Shown here one piece after another: positions 1 through 9,329 of a DNA stretch of 64,000 bases. The stretch spans positions 1 to 64,000 of the forward strand of contig NZ_SJOJ01000006.1 in NCBI RefSeq assembly GCF_004330295.1, read 5' to 3'. The position numbers and the translations under genes are program-made. Source of the stretch: Rahnella victoriana. Lineage in GTDB: Bacteria > Pseudomonadota > Gammaproteobacteria > Enterobacterales > Enterobacteriaceae. The notes beneath the pieces are model-generated. The model ran no database searches, was not told where the DNA came from, and was given only the letters and a program-made list of their open reading frames with translations. Every line of letters begins with the position of its first letter. The first letter of the stretch is position 1.

Positions 1-275
1 TTAATAGACCATGCGAGACTTATAGCCTGAATTACGCATATAAGAGCAAGAGTAAACAGAATTTTTTTGTTTTTTAATTTTATAATAATACCAGCAGTAG
101 CTGGAATCAGGGTAAGTGCACATAATAGAGCATTAGGTATGTCAGCGCCTAAAATTTGAAATATATATAATTGTGGCACAGACAGCACTAATGTGAAAAA
201 TAATCGCCAATGAAGTGGCAGCATGAAGAATATCACAGCCAATGGTACAGCAATGAGCAATGCCAGGAATATCAT
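1..275 (-). CDS. N-terminal part of a polytopic membrane protein, possibly an EPS polymerase (Wzy-like); runs off left edge
   Basis: Read on the minus strand, an ATG at 273-275 opens a frame of 91 codons that stays open to base 1, so the gene continues outside the window. The visible protein is almost wholly hydrophobic: two or three closely spaced membrane segments, then a short basic loop (KLKNKK) and another membrane segment. It lies 154 bases downstream of the Wzc-like gene on the same strand, so it should be a later gene of the same polysaccharide operon. Position and hydrophobicity fit a Wzy-type polymerase or O-antigen-ligase-like protein, but no diagnostic motif lies within the part seen. 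A transporter or flippase is possible. Confidence 0.6.
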   Translation of the reverse strand, partial: MIFLALLIAVPLAVIFFMLPLHWRLFFTLVLSVPQLYIFQILGADIPNALLCALTLIPATAGIIIKLKNKKILFTLALICVIQAISLAWSI

Positions 276-429
276 TTAATAGTCCATCGTTTTTCAATGT
301 AGATATGAAGGAAGTGATTTACATTAGTGTTCATTTACTTTCGTGAGGTATTAGCTATTCCTATTCTAAATACGCCACCCACATTAAGAGGGTGACGTAT
401 TTACTTTCAGATTAAATCAATAACAATTA

Positions 430-2397
430 TTAACTACATTGCAAATCGTTTAAGACAACGCCATCAATATTAATGCCATTTAATTCAAAATATTCGAGAG
501 ATTTGGAAACTTCCTTAATAGAGTTATAATTACTTCTAGCGAATAAAAGTGAATAACCTACATGCTCACCGACAATCGAAGCATCTGTATAATGTAAAAT
601 TGCAGGTGTGTTAATGATGATGTAGTCATATTTTTCATTACACCAGTCTATTAATTCTTTGAATTTACTTCTGGAAAGCAACTCCGAAGAGTTATCGGAA
701 AAACTGCCAGAGGAGATGATATCAAGACTTGAGGTCTCATCCTTGTTGATAAGGCTCTCTACTGAAATTTCGCGTGATAAATATTCCGCCAACCCCGTCG
801 TTTGGCTAAGCGAAATATATTGACCTACATGACCAGTTTTCAGATCAGCGTCAATCAGTATCACCTTAGAATCTGCTAGAGCAAATAGCCTTGCCAGGTT
901 GACAGTTAAACATGTTTTGCCGGAATCATCCGTGGCACTGGAAACCATTAAAGCTCGATTAGCTTGGTTTTTCATGGAAAACTGTAATGTTGTCCGCAGA
1001 CTTCTTAATGCTTCAAGGGACGGACTGGTTCCGGATAGTATTAAATTACCCAGACTGAAATACTTACTGCCATAACCATTATCTGCTCTGGGAACAGAGG
1101 CAACGACTTTGATGCCTTTGGCTTCTAATTCATCGGATGACTTTAATTTTTTGCTAAAGGTTGCCTTAATTATAATCGGCAACGTTGAAAGTAACAGTCC
1201 GATGAACGCAGCAGCAATCACTATTAACTTGCGTTTTGATGGCAGCGGAAGGTTATCCAACATTGGCTGGTCTACGACCTTAACATCAACCAAATTATTA
1301 GTAAGAATGGTATTAATCTGTTGCTGCTTATCAAGCAGGCTGATGTAGATCTCCTGCCCTGTCATGATATTTCTGCTTAACCTGATAATTTCCTGTGCAG
1401 AATTATTATCATTAACTGAGTTCAGGTCATCATTTTCGACACCTAATTCATTTGTCTTTTGGTTCCCTTCAGTTGCAACTTTATTTTTTCCATTACCTGG
1501 ATTCGCAAGAGCTGGCAATCCAGAATTTACGATGTTAGCCCCCCCCATTTTATTTATTGATGCCTCAGCATCGTCTAAATTATCGCGCAACTGACCAATT
1601 CTGACTTTCAGATAGAGCAAATTCTCTTCCGCCTCAGACTTTCTGCGTTCTGTTCTATTCGCCACATAATTGTCTAAAAGTGTCTTTAGGGTTAACTCAG
1701 TACTTTCAGGCGTCTCACCAACAAGAGTGACTGAAATCAGCCCGCTGCTTTTAGCCGTTTCAATTGCCGTTAGCCCGGTTTGAATTTCATTAATAACACT
1801 TCTGAAATTTCTTTTAACAACGTCAAAGCTGGTGCCAGCCAATGCATCCGTTGAAGCGACTTTAATAGCAAAGCCATTTGATGATGCTTCCTCTCCAACT
1901 TTGCCTTTTAAAACTTCTTTACCATCGAAAGATAATGTGAAATTTTCAGCATCGATGAAGTTAACTTTCATCTTTTGATCTAAGACTTCTTCCGGAACGC
2001 TCAAGCTTTCAATTTTTAGATTTTTTTCATTACGATTTGAAAACTGGTTTTCTAACTCACCGATAATTGGCAGTGAAGATTCTTTAGTAAGAACTGTTAA
2101 TGATAAATCCTTAATTGTCTTATCAATTACCGCGCGTGATTTTAACCATTGAATTTCTTCGTCAGAGCTCGTCGCTGATAATGTCATATCATCAGGATTA
2201 CTATTTAACTGGACCAATGCGTCCGCTTGATATTGCGGACTAAAATATAATGAAATGATGGCACCGAGAACTGTTGCAAATACTACAGAGGAAAAGATTA
2301 ACCACTTTTTTCCCCAAAGTAACTCAAACAGATAACTTACTTTTAGCTCATCGTCAGTGTTACTGGTAAAGACAGTGGACTCGTTCTTTTTGGCCAT
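430..2397 (-). CDS. Wzc/Etk-like polysaccharide co-polymerase with a degenerate BY-kinase domain
   Basis: The 655-residue protein has the family's architecture: a Wzz-type N-terminus with one membrane segment at about 30-55, a long periplasmic part with coiled coil at about 240-290, a second membrane segment at about 390-410, and a C-terminal cytoplasmic P-loop domain. Walker A (DDSGKT, K near 494) and Walker A' (LIDADLK, near 515) are present. The Walker B-like segment reads IIINTP where the family usually has Asp in place of Asn. The C-terminus stops at DLQCS without the Tyr-rich tail that Wzc and Etk autophosphorylate. Known role: Wzc proteins control chain length and export of capsule or EPS at the inner membrane with Wza. 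Here length control is likely retained, but classical tyrosine autokinase activity looks doubtful. It is the first gene after the JUMPstart leader. Confidence 0.87.
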   Translation of the reverse strand: MAKKNESTVFTSNTDDELKVSYLFELLWGKKWLIFSSVVFATVLGAIISLYFSPQYQADALVQLNSNPDDMTLSATSSDEEIQWLKSRAVIDKTIKDLSLTVLTKESSLPIIGELENQFSNRNEKNLKIESLSVPEEVLDQKMKVNFIDAENFTLSFDGKEVLKGKVGEEASSNGFAIKVASTDALAGTSFDVVKRNFRSVINEIQTGLTAIETAKSSGLISVTLVGETPESTELTLKTLLDNYVANRTERRKSEAEENLLYLKVRIGQLRDNLDDAEASINKMGGANIVNSGLPALANPGNGKNKVATEGNQKTNELGVENDDLNSVNDNNSAQEIIRLSRNIMTGQEIYISLLDKQQQINTILTNNLVDVKVVDQPMLDNLPLPSKRKLIVIAAAFIGLLLSTLPIIIKATFSKKLKSSDELEAKGIKVVASVPRADNGYGSKYFSLGNLILSGTSPSLEALRSLRTTLQFSMKNQANRALMVSSATDDSGKTCLTVNLARLFALADSKVILIDADLKTGHVGQYISLSQTTGLAEYLSREISVESLINKDETSSLDIISSGSFSDNSSELLSRSKFKELIDWCNEKYDYIIINTPAILHYTDASIVGEHVGYSLLFARSNYNSIKEVSKSLEYFELNGINIDGVVLNDLQCS

Positions 2398-3090
2398 ATT
2401 TATCTCTTATTAGGTTGTGAAACATCTCTTAAAAATTTTATTACTCAGCGCACTTAGGATTTTTTATGTCCCTAAATGAGCTCATGTTTCCCTACGTCAG
2501 ACATAAATCCTTAAGGTCAACAACATCTCGTTTAAAGCATTTAAGCCAGGTTGCTCACTACTAAGAGTGTTTTTCATACAAAAATCTTGAAATTGGCACG
2601 CTACCGCCCTTGGCTTGTAGCTACCAATGTGCCTTATGTTACCTGCTAAATGTCTAACGGAACATTCCCGTCAGGATGTCCGGAAACAGCAAATTTTAAG
2701 CTAACAAGAAAATTTTTGAACAGCAAAACTCTTAAAATCACGATTTTCAGACTGATACTTGAAAAGCTTTATTTTTTGTCAAATATTGAGCTTTTTCGGA
2801 CTGTGAATCATATAACCTTACAAAATCTGATTATTTTATGTGCAAAGTCGAATAAAATTAGCGGCTTAGCCCTTAAACTCTTACCATATTGTAGCTCTCT
2901 CACCGACATGACGCCATTTTTAACCGCATTATTATAGGGCATAAATTTTAGTGCTCCTTTCTTGTGTTGGCCCTGATACCGTCACAACATGTTTTAACTA
3001 CCACGCTGATTTAAATTTGAAATTTCACCCTCTCCCGCCCATTATTCAACGTGCGGCGACCGCCGTGTAACCTAAGGTGAAAAACGCAAT
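2398..3090. other. AT-rich divergent regulatory region between the EPS operon and yegH
   Basis: About 690 bases without a convincing gene. On the minus strand it is the long untranslated leader of the polysaccharide operon, holding the JUMPstart/ops element about 200 bases before the wzc-like start. A TTGACA -35-like hexamer (minus strand, 2777-2782) lies upstream of the ops, but the matching -10 is weak. A TATAAT also occurs on the minus strand near 2929-2936. The right part must hold the yegH promoter. A 95-codon plus-strand frame at 2650-2937 has no ribosome site and a non-coding composition. Confidence 0.6.
2597..2631 (-). promoter_or_regulatory. JUMPstart element with ops site (RfaH recruitment)
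   Basis: On the minus strand the core GGCGGTAGCGTG (plus coordinates 2597-2608) is an exact ops element. Upstream of it is the rest of the JUMPstart pattern (a GGTAGCT motif, then AAGCCAAGGGC). Ops pauses RNA polymerase and loads the NusG paralogue RfaH, which suppresses Rho-dependent termination in long capsule, LPS and EPS operons. Position and orientation agree with the leftward wzc-like operon. Confidence 0.9.
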
Positions 3091-4680
3091 ATGGAATGGA
3101 TCGCCGATCCGTCGATTTGGGCCGGGCTGGCCACCCTGGTCGTTCTCGAAATTGTTCTTGGGATAGACAATCTCATTTTTATCGCCATTCTGGCGGAAAA
3201 ACTCCCACGCCAGCAGCGTGATAAAGCACGGGTTACCGGGCTTCTGCTGGCACTGGTGATGCGTTTGTTGTTGCTGGCGTCCATTTCCTGGTTATCAACT
3301 CTGACCCGCCCTCTTCTCAGCCTTCTCGGTCATCCGTTTAGTGCGCGAGATATGATCATGCTCGCGGGAGGGATATTCCTGCTCTTCAAAGCCACGATGG
3401 AGCTGAACGAGCGGCTTGAAGGAAAGGATGAGGAGCAGAGTCACCAGCAAAGTGGTGCTAAATTCTGGCCGGTTGTAGCGCAAATCGTGGTGCTGGATGC
3501 CGTATTTTCACTCGATTCCGTGATCACCGCTGTCGGCATGGTGGAGCATCTTGCCGTCATGATGGCTGCCGTCTGTATTGCCATCGGGCTCATGCTGCTG
3601 GCGAGTAAACCGCTGACCCGCTTTGTGAACGCACATCCCACCATAGTCATTTTATGTCTCAGCTTCCTGCTGATGATCGGCTTTAGTCTGGTCGCTGAAG
3701 GTTTTGGCTACGCCATCCCCAAAGGCTATCTGTACGCGGCTATCGGCTTCTCTGTCATCATCGAGGGATTGAACCAGCTGGCGCAGTTTAACCGTAAACG
3801 TTTTTTATCCTCGCGCCGGTCTTTGCGTGAGCGTACGGCAGAGACGGTATTGCGTGTATTGCGCGGTAAACATGAAGAAGCTGAGCTGGATGCCCATTCT
3901 TCCAACCTGATCGCAGACAGCGCTAACGAAGAAGACGCAATTTTTAACCATCAAGAGCGCCATATGATTGAGCGCGTACTGGGGCTGGGACAACGGACCG
4001 TCAGCAGCGTGATGACTTCCCGTCATGACGTCGACAATCTGGAGCTTAATGATCCGCTCGAAGTGCTGACCCGCCAGATTGCCGAAAATCAGCACACCCG
4101 GCTGGTGGTGACGGAGGACAGTTCGACCGACGAACCTTTGGGCGTGGTGCATGTTGTCGATCTGCTGAGACAACAGCTTCTGCAGAATGAATTAGATTTG
4201 AAGGCACTGATCCGTCAGCCGCTGATTTTCCCTGAGCAACTTTCGCTGCTGATGGCCCTCGAACAATTCCGGCTGGCGAAAACCCATTTTGCCTTTGTGG
4301 TGGATGAGTTTGGTTCTGTCGAAGGGATTGTTACCCTGACCGATGTGATGGAAACCATTGCCGGAAATCTGCCGGAATCGGATGAAACGCCGGACGCCCG
4401 TCACGATATCCAGCAACAGGACGACGGCAGCTGGATTGCCAACGGCTATATGCCTCTTGAAGATCTGGTGATGTATATCGCGCTGCCGGTGGATGAAAAG
4501 CGGGAATACCATACCCTTGCCGGTCTGTTGATGGAATATACCCAAAGCATCCCGCAGGTTGGCGCACAGATAGAGATTAACCATTATCTGTTTGAACCGC
4601 TGGAAGTGAGCAGTCACCGCATATTGAAAGTGAAAATCACCCCGCCTAAAACCGAATCAGAAGACGATTACGAAGTCTGA
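3091..4680 (+). CDS. yegH: YegH: TerC-family membrane protein with CBS pair and CorC/HlyC domain
   Basis: The 529-residue protein begins with a TerC-type module (about 1-230) of seven or so membrane helices with the acidic motifs EIVLGIDN and DAVFSLDS. Two CBS domains follow at about 300-420 and a CorC_HlyC domain at about 435-515. Length and neighbour asmA match E. coli yegH. The family is linked to metal ion export or efflux, but YegH itself has no firmly established function. The start has an AAGGTG ribosome site. It is convergent with asmA, sharing a terminator. Confidence 0.92.
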   Translation: MEWIADPSIWAGLATLVVLEIVLGIDNLIFIAILAEKLPRQQRDKARVTGLLLALVMRLLLLASISWLSTLTRPLLSLLGHPFSARDMIMLAGGIFLLFKATMELNERLEGKDEEQSHQQSGAKFWPVVAQIVVLDAVFSLDSVITAVGMVEHLAVMMAAVCIAIGLMLLASKPLTRFVNAHPTIVILCLSFLLMIGFSLVAEGFGYAIPKGYLYAAIGFSVIIEGLNQLAQFNRKRFLSSRRSLRERTAETVLRVLRGKHEEAELDAHSSNLIADSANEEDAIFNHQERHMIERVLGLGQRTVSSVMTSRHDVDNLELNDPLEVLTRQIAENQHTRLVVTEDSSTDEPLGVVHVVDLLRQQLLQNELDLKALIRQPLIFPEQLSLLMALEQFRLAKTHFAFVVDEFGSVEGIVTLTDVMETIAGNLPESDETPDARHDIQQQDDGSWIANGYMPLEDLVMYIALPVDEKREYHTLAGLLMEYTQSIPQVGAQIEINHYLFEPLEVSSHRILKVKITPPKTESEDDYEV

Positions 4681-4699
4681 GATGTTACGATTCACCGAT

Positions 4700-4740
4700 A
4701 AAAAAACGGGATGCCTTTGCGGGCACCCCGTTTTATCTTT
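4700..4740. terminator. Bidirectional terminator between yegH and asmA
   Basis: An inverted repeat (AAAACGGG-TGCC against GGCA-CCCGTTTT) is flanked by an A run on the left and a T-rich stretch on the right. It can end both the rightward yegH and the leftward asmA transcripts. Confidence 0.85.
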
Positions 4741-4755
4741 TTGGTTTAACAGCAA

Positions 4756-6612
4756 TTACTTATTCAGATATTTCTGCACATCATCGTTTTCTTTGCTGTC
4801 TTTCCGCTTGTCGATCCAGTTCTGAATAGCGCTGCGGGCACTTTGCTCAAGTGTTTTGCGCAGCACCTGATCGACCTGCAACTGATAACCCATTTGCGCC
4901 CACGGTCCGTAAACACGCAGCGGGATGTCGGTGGTTTTCAACGTATTGATCAGGTTACTGTCGCCTTTCCAGCCGCCGGTCACGCGGATCAGCAGGTTCA
5001 TATCCACTTTCTGCGCGGCCAGATCAATCGTGCCATCGCCTTTTGCCGACACCATCGGCGACTGGCCTTCCAGATTACTCAGCGTCAGCTTGCCGCCGGC
5101 GAGTTCCCCTTCGGCTTTCAGGGTATCGATCTGGCTGTAATGCTCATAACGTTCAAGCCCCTGAACCTTATCGCTGTTGCGGGAGACCGCCTGCTGGATA
5201 AGTTGCTGGATATTCAGGCCATTCAGGCGTGCATTATCCATCGATAACTGGCCGTTGCCCTTCCAGCGACGGGCAAAATCGGCTGCTGACAATCCTTCGC
5301 CGTTCACCTCACCTTTCATGGAGAAGCTGCCGGTCAGCGCCTGCGGTAATCCATACGCGGTCAGCAGATTACCCAGCTCAATTTTATCGACGTCCGGGGT
5401 CATATGAACCTGGATATTTTTCCCGGAGGCATCCATATCACCCGGCAGGGAGAAATGTCCGTTGCCCATTGTCCCGCTGAACGTCGCGAGAGAAACCTTG
5501 CCTTGCCGGTTATCTGCGTTCAGCGCCAGATCGTGAATTTTCATTCCGCGATAGGTCAGATCCGCGACTTTCAACGCCAGACGCGCATTGAAAGCTTGCA
5601 GGCTGCTGAGGCCGTTAGGCTGCTCGTCCACATCGCGCGCAATAACAGGGGCTGATGTCATCGACTGAGCGGTCTGATCTGCCGGTTGTTCCGCAGCCAG
5701 CGGCTGCCAGCCGGAAAGTGCATCAAGGTCGAGTTTATCGGCATTTAAATTCAGCTGATAATCCGCAATATCGCCGCCCAGCCTGGCAGACGCGGTGCCT
5801 GAAATCTGATTGTCATTCGCCGTCAATGCCAGCTGTTCCAGGGTCAGGGAATCATTATCACGCTCATAACGGGCCTGCATAGCGCCCTTGCCCTGAATGC
5901 CTTTGACCGGAATATCGGCACCGCTGAGCTGATAGCTGAACTGACTGATATTGGCAGAGACAGCCTGTGGATAATGTTGCATATCCAGATCCGCCTTCAT
6001 CGTAAAGGCAAGATCTCGTTGATTACGGTTGATGCGGGTGGAAAGCTGGATCGTCGCCTGACGGCTGTCGTCTTTTTCCATTTCCAGATTGATATCACGC
6101 ACATTGATTTGCTCATCATCGCCGCGCTGCCAGATAAGCAGACTGTCGGCGACCGTGATCTTATCGATATCAAATTTCCATCCGGCGTCGATGCCGGTGG
6201 CCACAGGGGCAATCGGCGTCGGTGTGGAAGGCGCGACCGGCGCATCCGGCTGATTCTCTTCAGTATCGGGCGTTAAACGGATCACCGCGTTTTTGAACAG
6301 AACTTCTTTCACCGCAAGCTGATGAGACAGAAGAGGCCAGAGTTTGACATCCAGCCGCATGTTTTCAGCACTGACAACCGGTTCTTTAGCACCCGGTGCG
6401 GTCAGGGAGGTTTGTCCCGCAATGATGCTGAGCTGCGGCCAGACATGCCAGCGCAGGGATCCGTTAATGGCTAAATGATAGCCACTTTTGACCTCAACGC
6501 GTTCCACCATGTACTGGCGAAAATCATTGGGGTTGATCAGGAACACCAGCGAAGTCATGCCGGCAATGATAACCACCAGTAAAATCACCAGTGTTGTCAG
6601 TAGTCTTCTCAT
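4756..6612 (-). CDS. asmA: AsmA, inner-membrane AsmA-like (bridge-type) protein
   Basis: The 618 residues almost equal E. coli AsmA (617). There is a single N-terminal membrane anchor at about 5-27, then a long periplasmic region rich in beta structure, with the AsmA_2-type C-terminal part and a charged tail. AsmA was found through suppressors of OmpF assembly mutants. The family is now thought to help phospholipid transport between the membranes (established for relatives such as YhdP and TamB). It lies just downstream of dcd on the same strand, as in E. coli. Confidence 0.95.
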   Translation of the reverse strand: MRRLLTTLVILLVVIIAGMTSLVFLINPNDFRQYMVERVEVKSGYHLAINGSLRWHVWPQLSIIAGQTSLTAPGAKEPVVSAENMRLDVKLWPLLSHQLAVKEVLFKNAVIRLTPDTEENQPDAPVAPSTPTPIAPVATGIDAGWKFDIDKITVADSLLIWQRGDDEQINVRDINLEMEKDDSRQATIQLSTRINRNQRDLAFTMKADLDMQHYPQAVSANISQFSYQLSGADIPVKGIQGKGAMQARYERDNDSLTLEQLALTANDNQISGTASARLGGDIADYQLNLNADKLDLDALSGWQPLAAEQPADQTAQSMTSAPVIARDVDEQPNGLSSLQAFNARLALKVADLTYRGMKIHDLALNADNRQGKVSLATFSGTMGNGHFSLPGDMDASGKNIQVHMTPDVDKIELGNLLTAYGLPQALTGSFSMKGEVNGEGLSAADFARRWKGNGQLSMDNARLNGLNIQQLIQQAVSRNSDKVQGLERYEHYSQIDTLKAEGELAGGKLTLSNLEGQSPMVSAKGDGTIDLAAQKVDMNLLIRVTGGWKGDSNLINTLKTTDIPLRVYGPWAQMGYQLQVDQVLRKTLEQSARSAIQNWIDKRKDSKENDDVQKYLNK

Positions 6613-6656
6613 GCCTTCCTCACGTTTTTATCCCAATGAACGGATAAAAAACAGAA

Positions 6657-7238
6657 TCAGTCTTTATCAATACGACTGGCAATTGCGCTTTGCTGGTCGC
6701 GGTATTTCGCGTCCTGACGGCTGTTGTACGGGCGCGCCGCTGAACCGGATAACGGTTCAAAACTCAGTGCACCAATCAACATTCCCGGGCGCAACGCCAG
6801 CGGAAGCTTACCTGAATTATAGAACTCCAGGACAATACGCCCCTGCCAGCCCGGATCAATACGGTGTGCCGTTACGTGCACCATCAGCCCGAGACGTGCC
6901 AGGGATGAACGTCCGTCCAGCCAGCCGACCAGATCGTCAGGAAGGGTGACAGACTCATAGGTGACCGCCAGCGCCAGTTCGCCCGGATGCAGGAAGAAAG
7001 CTTCGCCTTCCGGCAAGACAATCTCATCGCTCATCACTTTATCGAGCGCGGCGCTGACTTCATCTTTCGGGCCACTCAGGTCGATATAACCCGCGTTATG
7101 CCCCAGAAAAACGCGAAATCCGTTACCCAGACGCACATCTACCGTTGCGCCGTTAATTCGTTCAACCGGCGGACGGGGTGAAATGCCTAATTTGCCGCTG
7201 TCGAGCCAGGCTTCTATATCTCGGTCGCAAAGTCTCAT
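6657..7238 (-). CDS. dcd: dCTP deaminase
   Basis: Makes dUTP from dCTP, the main source of dUMP for thymidylate synthesis in enterobacteria. The 193 residues equal E. coli Dcd. The family active-site stretch [10 protein letters not shown] and the AHRIDPGW motif are present, and the C-terminus is the nucleotide-closing tail. The start is set at the ATG giving [10 protein letters not shown] longer frame upstream has no homology and overlaps udk. It is 37 bases after udk and probably co-transcribed with it. Confidence 0.97.
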   Translation of the reverse strand: MRLCDRDIEAWLDSGKLGISPRPPVERINGATVDVRLGNGFRVFLGHNAGYIDLSGPKDEVSAALDKVMSDEIVLPEGEAFFLHPGELALAVTYESVTLPDDLVGWLDGRSSLARLGLMVHVTAHRIDPGWQGRIVLEFYNSGKLPLALRPGMLIGALSFEPLSGSAARPYNSRQDAKYRDQQSAIASRIDKD

Positions 7239-7275
7239 CGTTTCTCCGGTATGGTTTTTACGGATTGTTCCGCGA

Positions 7276-7917
7276 TTAATTGAAGAACTGGCTGATTTTC
7301 GCCTTGAGGATATCAATCGCAATCCGGTTTTTGCCGCCGCGCGGCACAATGATGTCTGCGTATTGTTTTGAAGGCTCGATAAATTGCAGGAACATTGGAC
7401 GTACCGTTTTCTGATACTGCGCCATTACGGAGTCCATCGAACGACCACGTTCGTTAACGTCACGCTTCATGCGGCGCATCAGACAGATATCCAGCGGGGT
7501 ATCAACGAAGATGGAGAAATTCATTTCATCACGCAAGCGCGCGTCGGTCAGGAGCAGGATCCCTTCCAGAATAATCACTTTCTTCGGTTTTAACGTCACT
7601 GTCTCAGGCAGACGCGTGTGCTCAATGAAGCTGTAGCTCGGCAATTCAATCGCCTGACCCGACTTCATGGCCTGCAAATGCTGGAACAGTAAATTATGAT
7701 CCATCGCACTTGGATGGTCGTAGTTGGTTTTGACCCGCTCTTCCATGGTCATGTGACTTTGGTCTTTATAGTAGCAATCTTCCGGGATCACCCCGATATG
7801 CTCATCACCCACCTGATCACGAAGTTCACGGTATAACGTACTGGCGATAAGGCTTTTTCCCGAAGCAGATGCGCCAGCGATACCCACGATGACACACTGA
7901 TGGAATTTGTCAGACAT
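7276..7917 (-). CDS. udk: Uridine kinase
   Basis: Phosphorylates uridine and cytidine in pyrimidine salvage. The start at 7917 gives 213 residues, the E. coli length. The P-loop GASASGKS is at about 15-22, the YYKDQS nucleoside-binding stretch near 50, and the [12 protein letters not shown] lid near 150. An upstream extension of 27 codons (start near 7998) is open but lacks homology. Followed by dcd on the same strand. Confidence 0.97.
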   Translation of the reverse strand: MSDKFHQCVIVGIAGASASGKSLIASTLYRELRDQVGDEHIGVIPEDCYYKDQSHMTMEERVKTNYDHPSAMDHNLLFQHLQAMKSGQAIELPSYSFIEHTRLPETVTLKPKKVIILEGILLLTDARLRDEMNFSIFVDTPLDICLMRRMKRDVNERGRSMDSVMAQYQKTVRPMFLQFIEPSKQYADIIVPRGGKNRIAIDILKAKISQFFN

Positions 7918-8064
7918 AAAATTAAAGACCTGATTTGGAAGTTGGAAGGCAAGCACAAGGCATGTGCTTTGAACGCGCCAATTATAAGTACAAGACACTG
8001 CCCGATGCCAGCGTTAAGGCTGTGTAATCGCTGACATCAGGCAATAAATCGCGGAGTTGGGAGA

Positions 8065-9177
8065 TTAAACGGCCCGGAATGCAATTTCTGTCGGGATGGC
8101 GTCGCCTTTCCAGAACAATTGTGACGCCACTTTTGCCGCCAGTTCGCGGTAAATCGTGGTGAATTCACTTTCCGGATTCGACACCACCGTCGGTTCACCG
8201 CGATCCAGATCTTCACGCAGTGAAATATGCAGCGGCAATTGCGCCAGTAATTCGCAGCGGTATTTCTCCGCCAGACGTTGCGCACCGCCGGTGCCAAAAA
8301 TCGGCTCATGATGCCCGCAGTTGCTGCACACATGCATGCTCATGTTCTCGACAATGCCCAGAACCGGCACATGCACTTTCTCAAACATCACAATGCCTTT
8401 CATTGCATCCAGCAATGCGATGTCCTGCGGTGTGGTCACAACAACGGCACCGGTCACCGGAATGTTTTGCGAAAGCGTCAGCTGAATATCACCGGTACCC
8501 GGTGGCAGGTCGATCACCAGATAATCAAGATCCGGCCACAGCGTGTCGGAAAGCATCTGCATCAGGGCTTTGCTGGCCATCGGCCCGCGCCACACCATGG
8601 CGTTTTCATCAGTGACCAGATAACCAATCGAGTTGGTAGCCAGTCCGTGCGCCATAATCGGGGACATATGCACCCCGTCCGGCGAGGTCGGACGTTCGTC
8701 TTCGGTACCCAGCATATTAGGCACTGACGGGCCATAGATATCGGCATCCAGAATACCGACTTTGCCGCCCTCTGCCGCCAGCGCCAGCGCCAGATTCACC
8801 GCGGTGGTGGATTTACCCACGCCACCTTTGCCTGAACTGACCGCCAGAATATTACGGACACCTTTGATGCCGGGCTGATCGTTGGCCCGCTTCATCGTGG
8901 CGACATCGTGACGCAGGTTCCACTGAATCGCCGAAGCACCGGTAACCTGCAACAGTTCATTGCTGGTTTCTTCTTTTAATGCGTCAAATCCGCTGTTCCA
9001 CACGAACGGCAACGTCAGATCGATGTGCAATACGTCGTCCATCAGCACGCACTGATGCAACGCTTTCATCGCGGACAGGTCTTTTTGCAGTGTGGAATGG
9101 CGGAAGGTGGCCAGTACGCCGGTCACGAGTGCGCGCAGCCCTGCGGGGGTGGTCTGCTGTGGGGATTGAGATGTCAT
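8065..9177 (-). CDS. apbC: ApbC/Mrp iron-sulfur cluster carrier ATPase
   Basis: The 370-residue protein has an N-terminal MIP18/DUF59-type domain (about 1-90), then a MinD-like P-loop with the deviant Walker A SSGKGGVGKS near 118, and the Fe-S-binding pair CSNC near 284. Mrp/ApbC proteins bind and hand over Fe-S clusters in the cytoplasm. It is divergent from metG, as in E. coli. The 152-base gap between them must hold both promoters. Confidence 0.96.
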   Translation of the reverse strand: MTSQSPQQTTPAGLRALVTGVLATFRHSTLQKDLSAMKALHQCVLMDDVLHIDLTLPFVWNSGFDALKEETSNELLQVTGASAIQWNLRHDVATMKRANDQPGIKGVRNILAVSSGKGGVGKSTTAVNLALALAAEGGKVGILDADIYGPSVPNMLGTEDERPTSPDGVHMSPIMAHGLATNSIGYLVTDENAMVWRGPMASKALMQMLSDTLWPDLDYLVIDLPPGTGDIQLTLSQNIPVTGAVVVTTPQDIALLDAMKGIVMFEKVHVPVLGIVENMSMHVCSNCGHHEPIFGTGGAQRLAEKYRCELLAQLPLHISLREDLDRGEPTVVSNPESEFTTIYRELAAKVASQLFWKGDAIPTEIAFRAV

Positions 9178-9329
9178 CCCGGCTCCTTGAAAGGTGTTAT
9201 CAGACTATGTATCTGCCTTTAAGCATAACAGAACACGCGTAAGGAGATCCCCCCGTTTGTTTACGCGGGGCGGCGGTTTCGGTTAACATCAATACCCCTG
9301 ATTTCAACTACAGAAAGCAAGCTCTTACT

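Noticed and set aside
2650-2937. 95-codon plus-strand frame in the EPS leader
   Set aside because: No ribosome site, low-complexity AT-rich composition, and it runs antisense through the leader upstream of the ops element.
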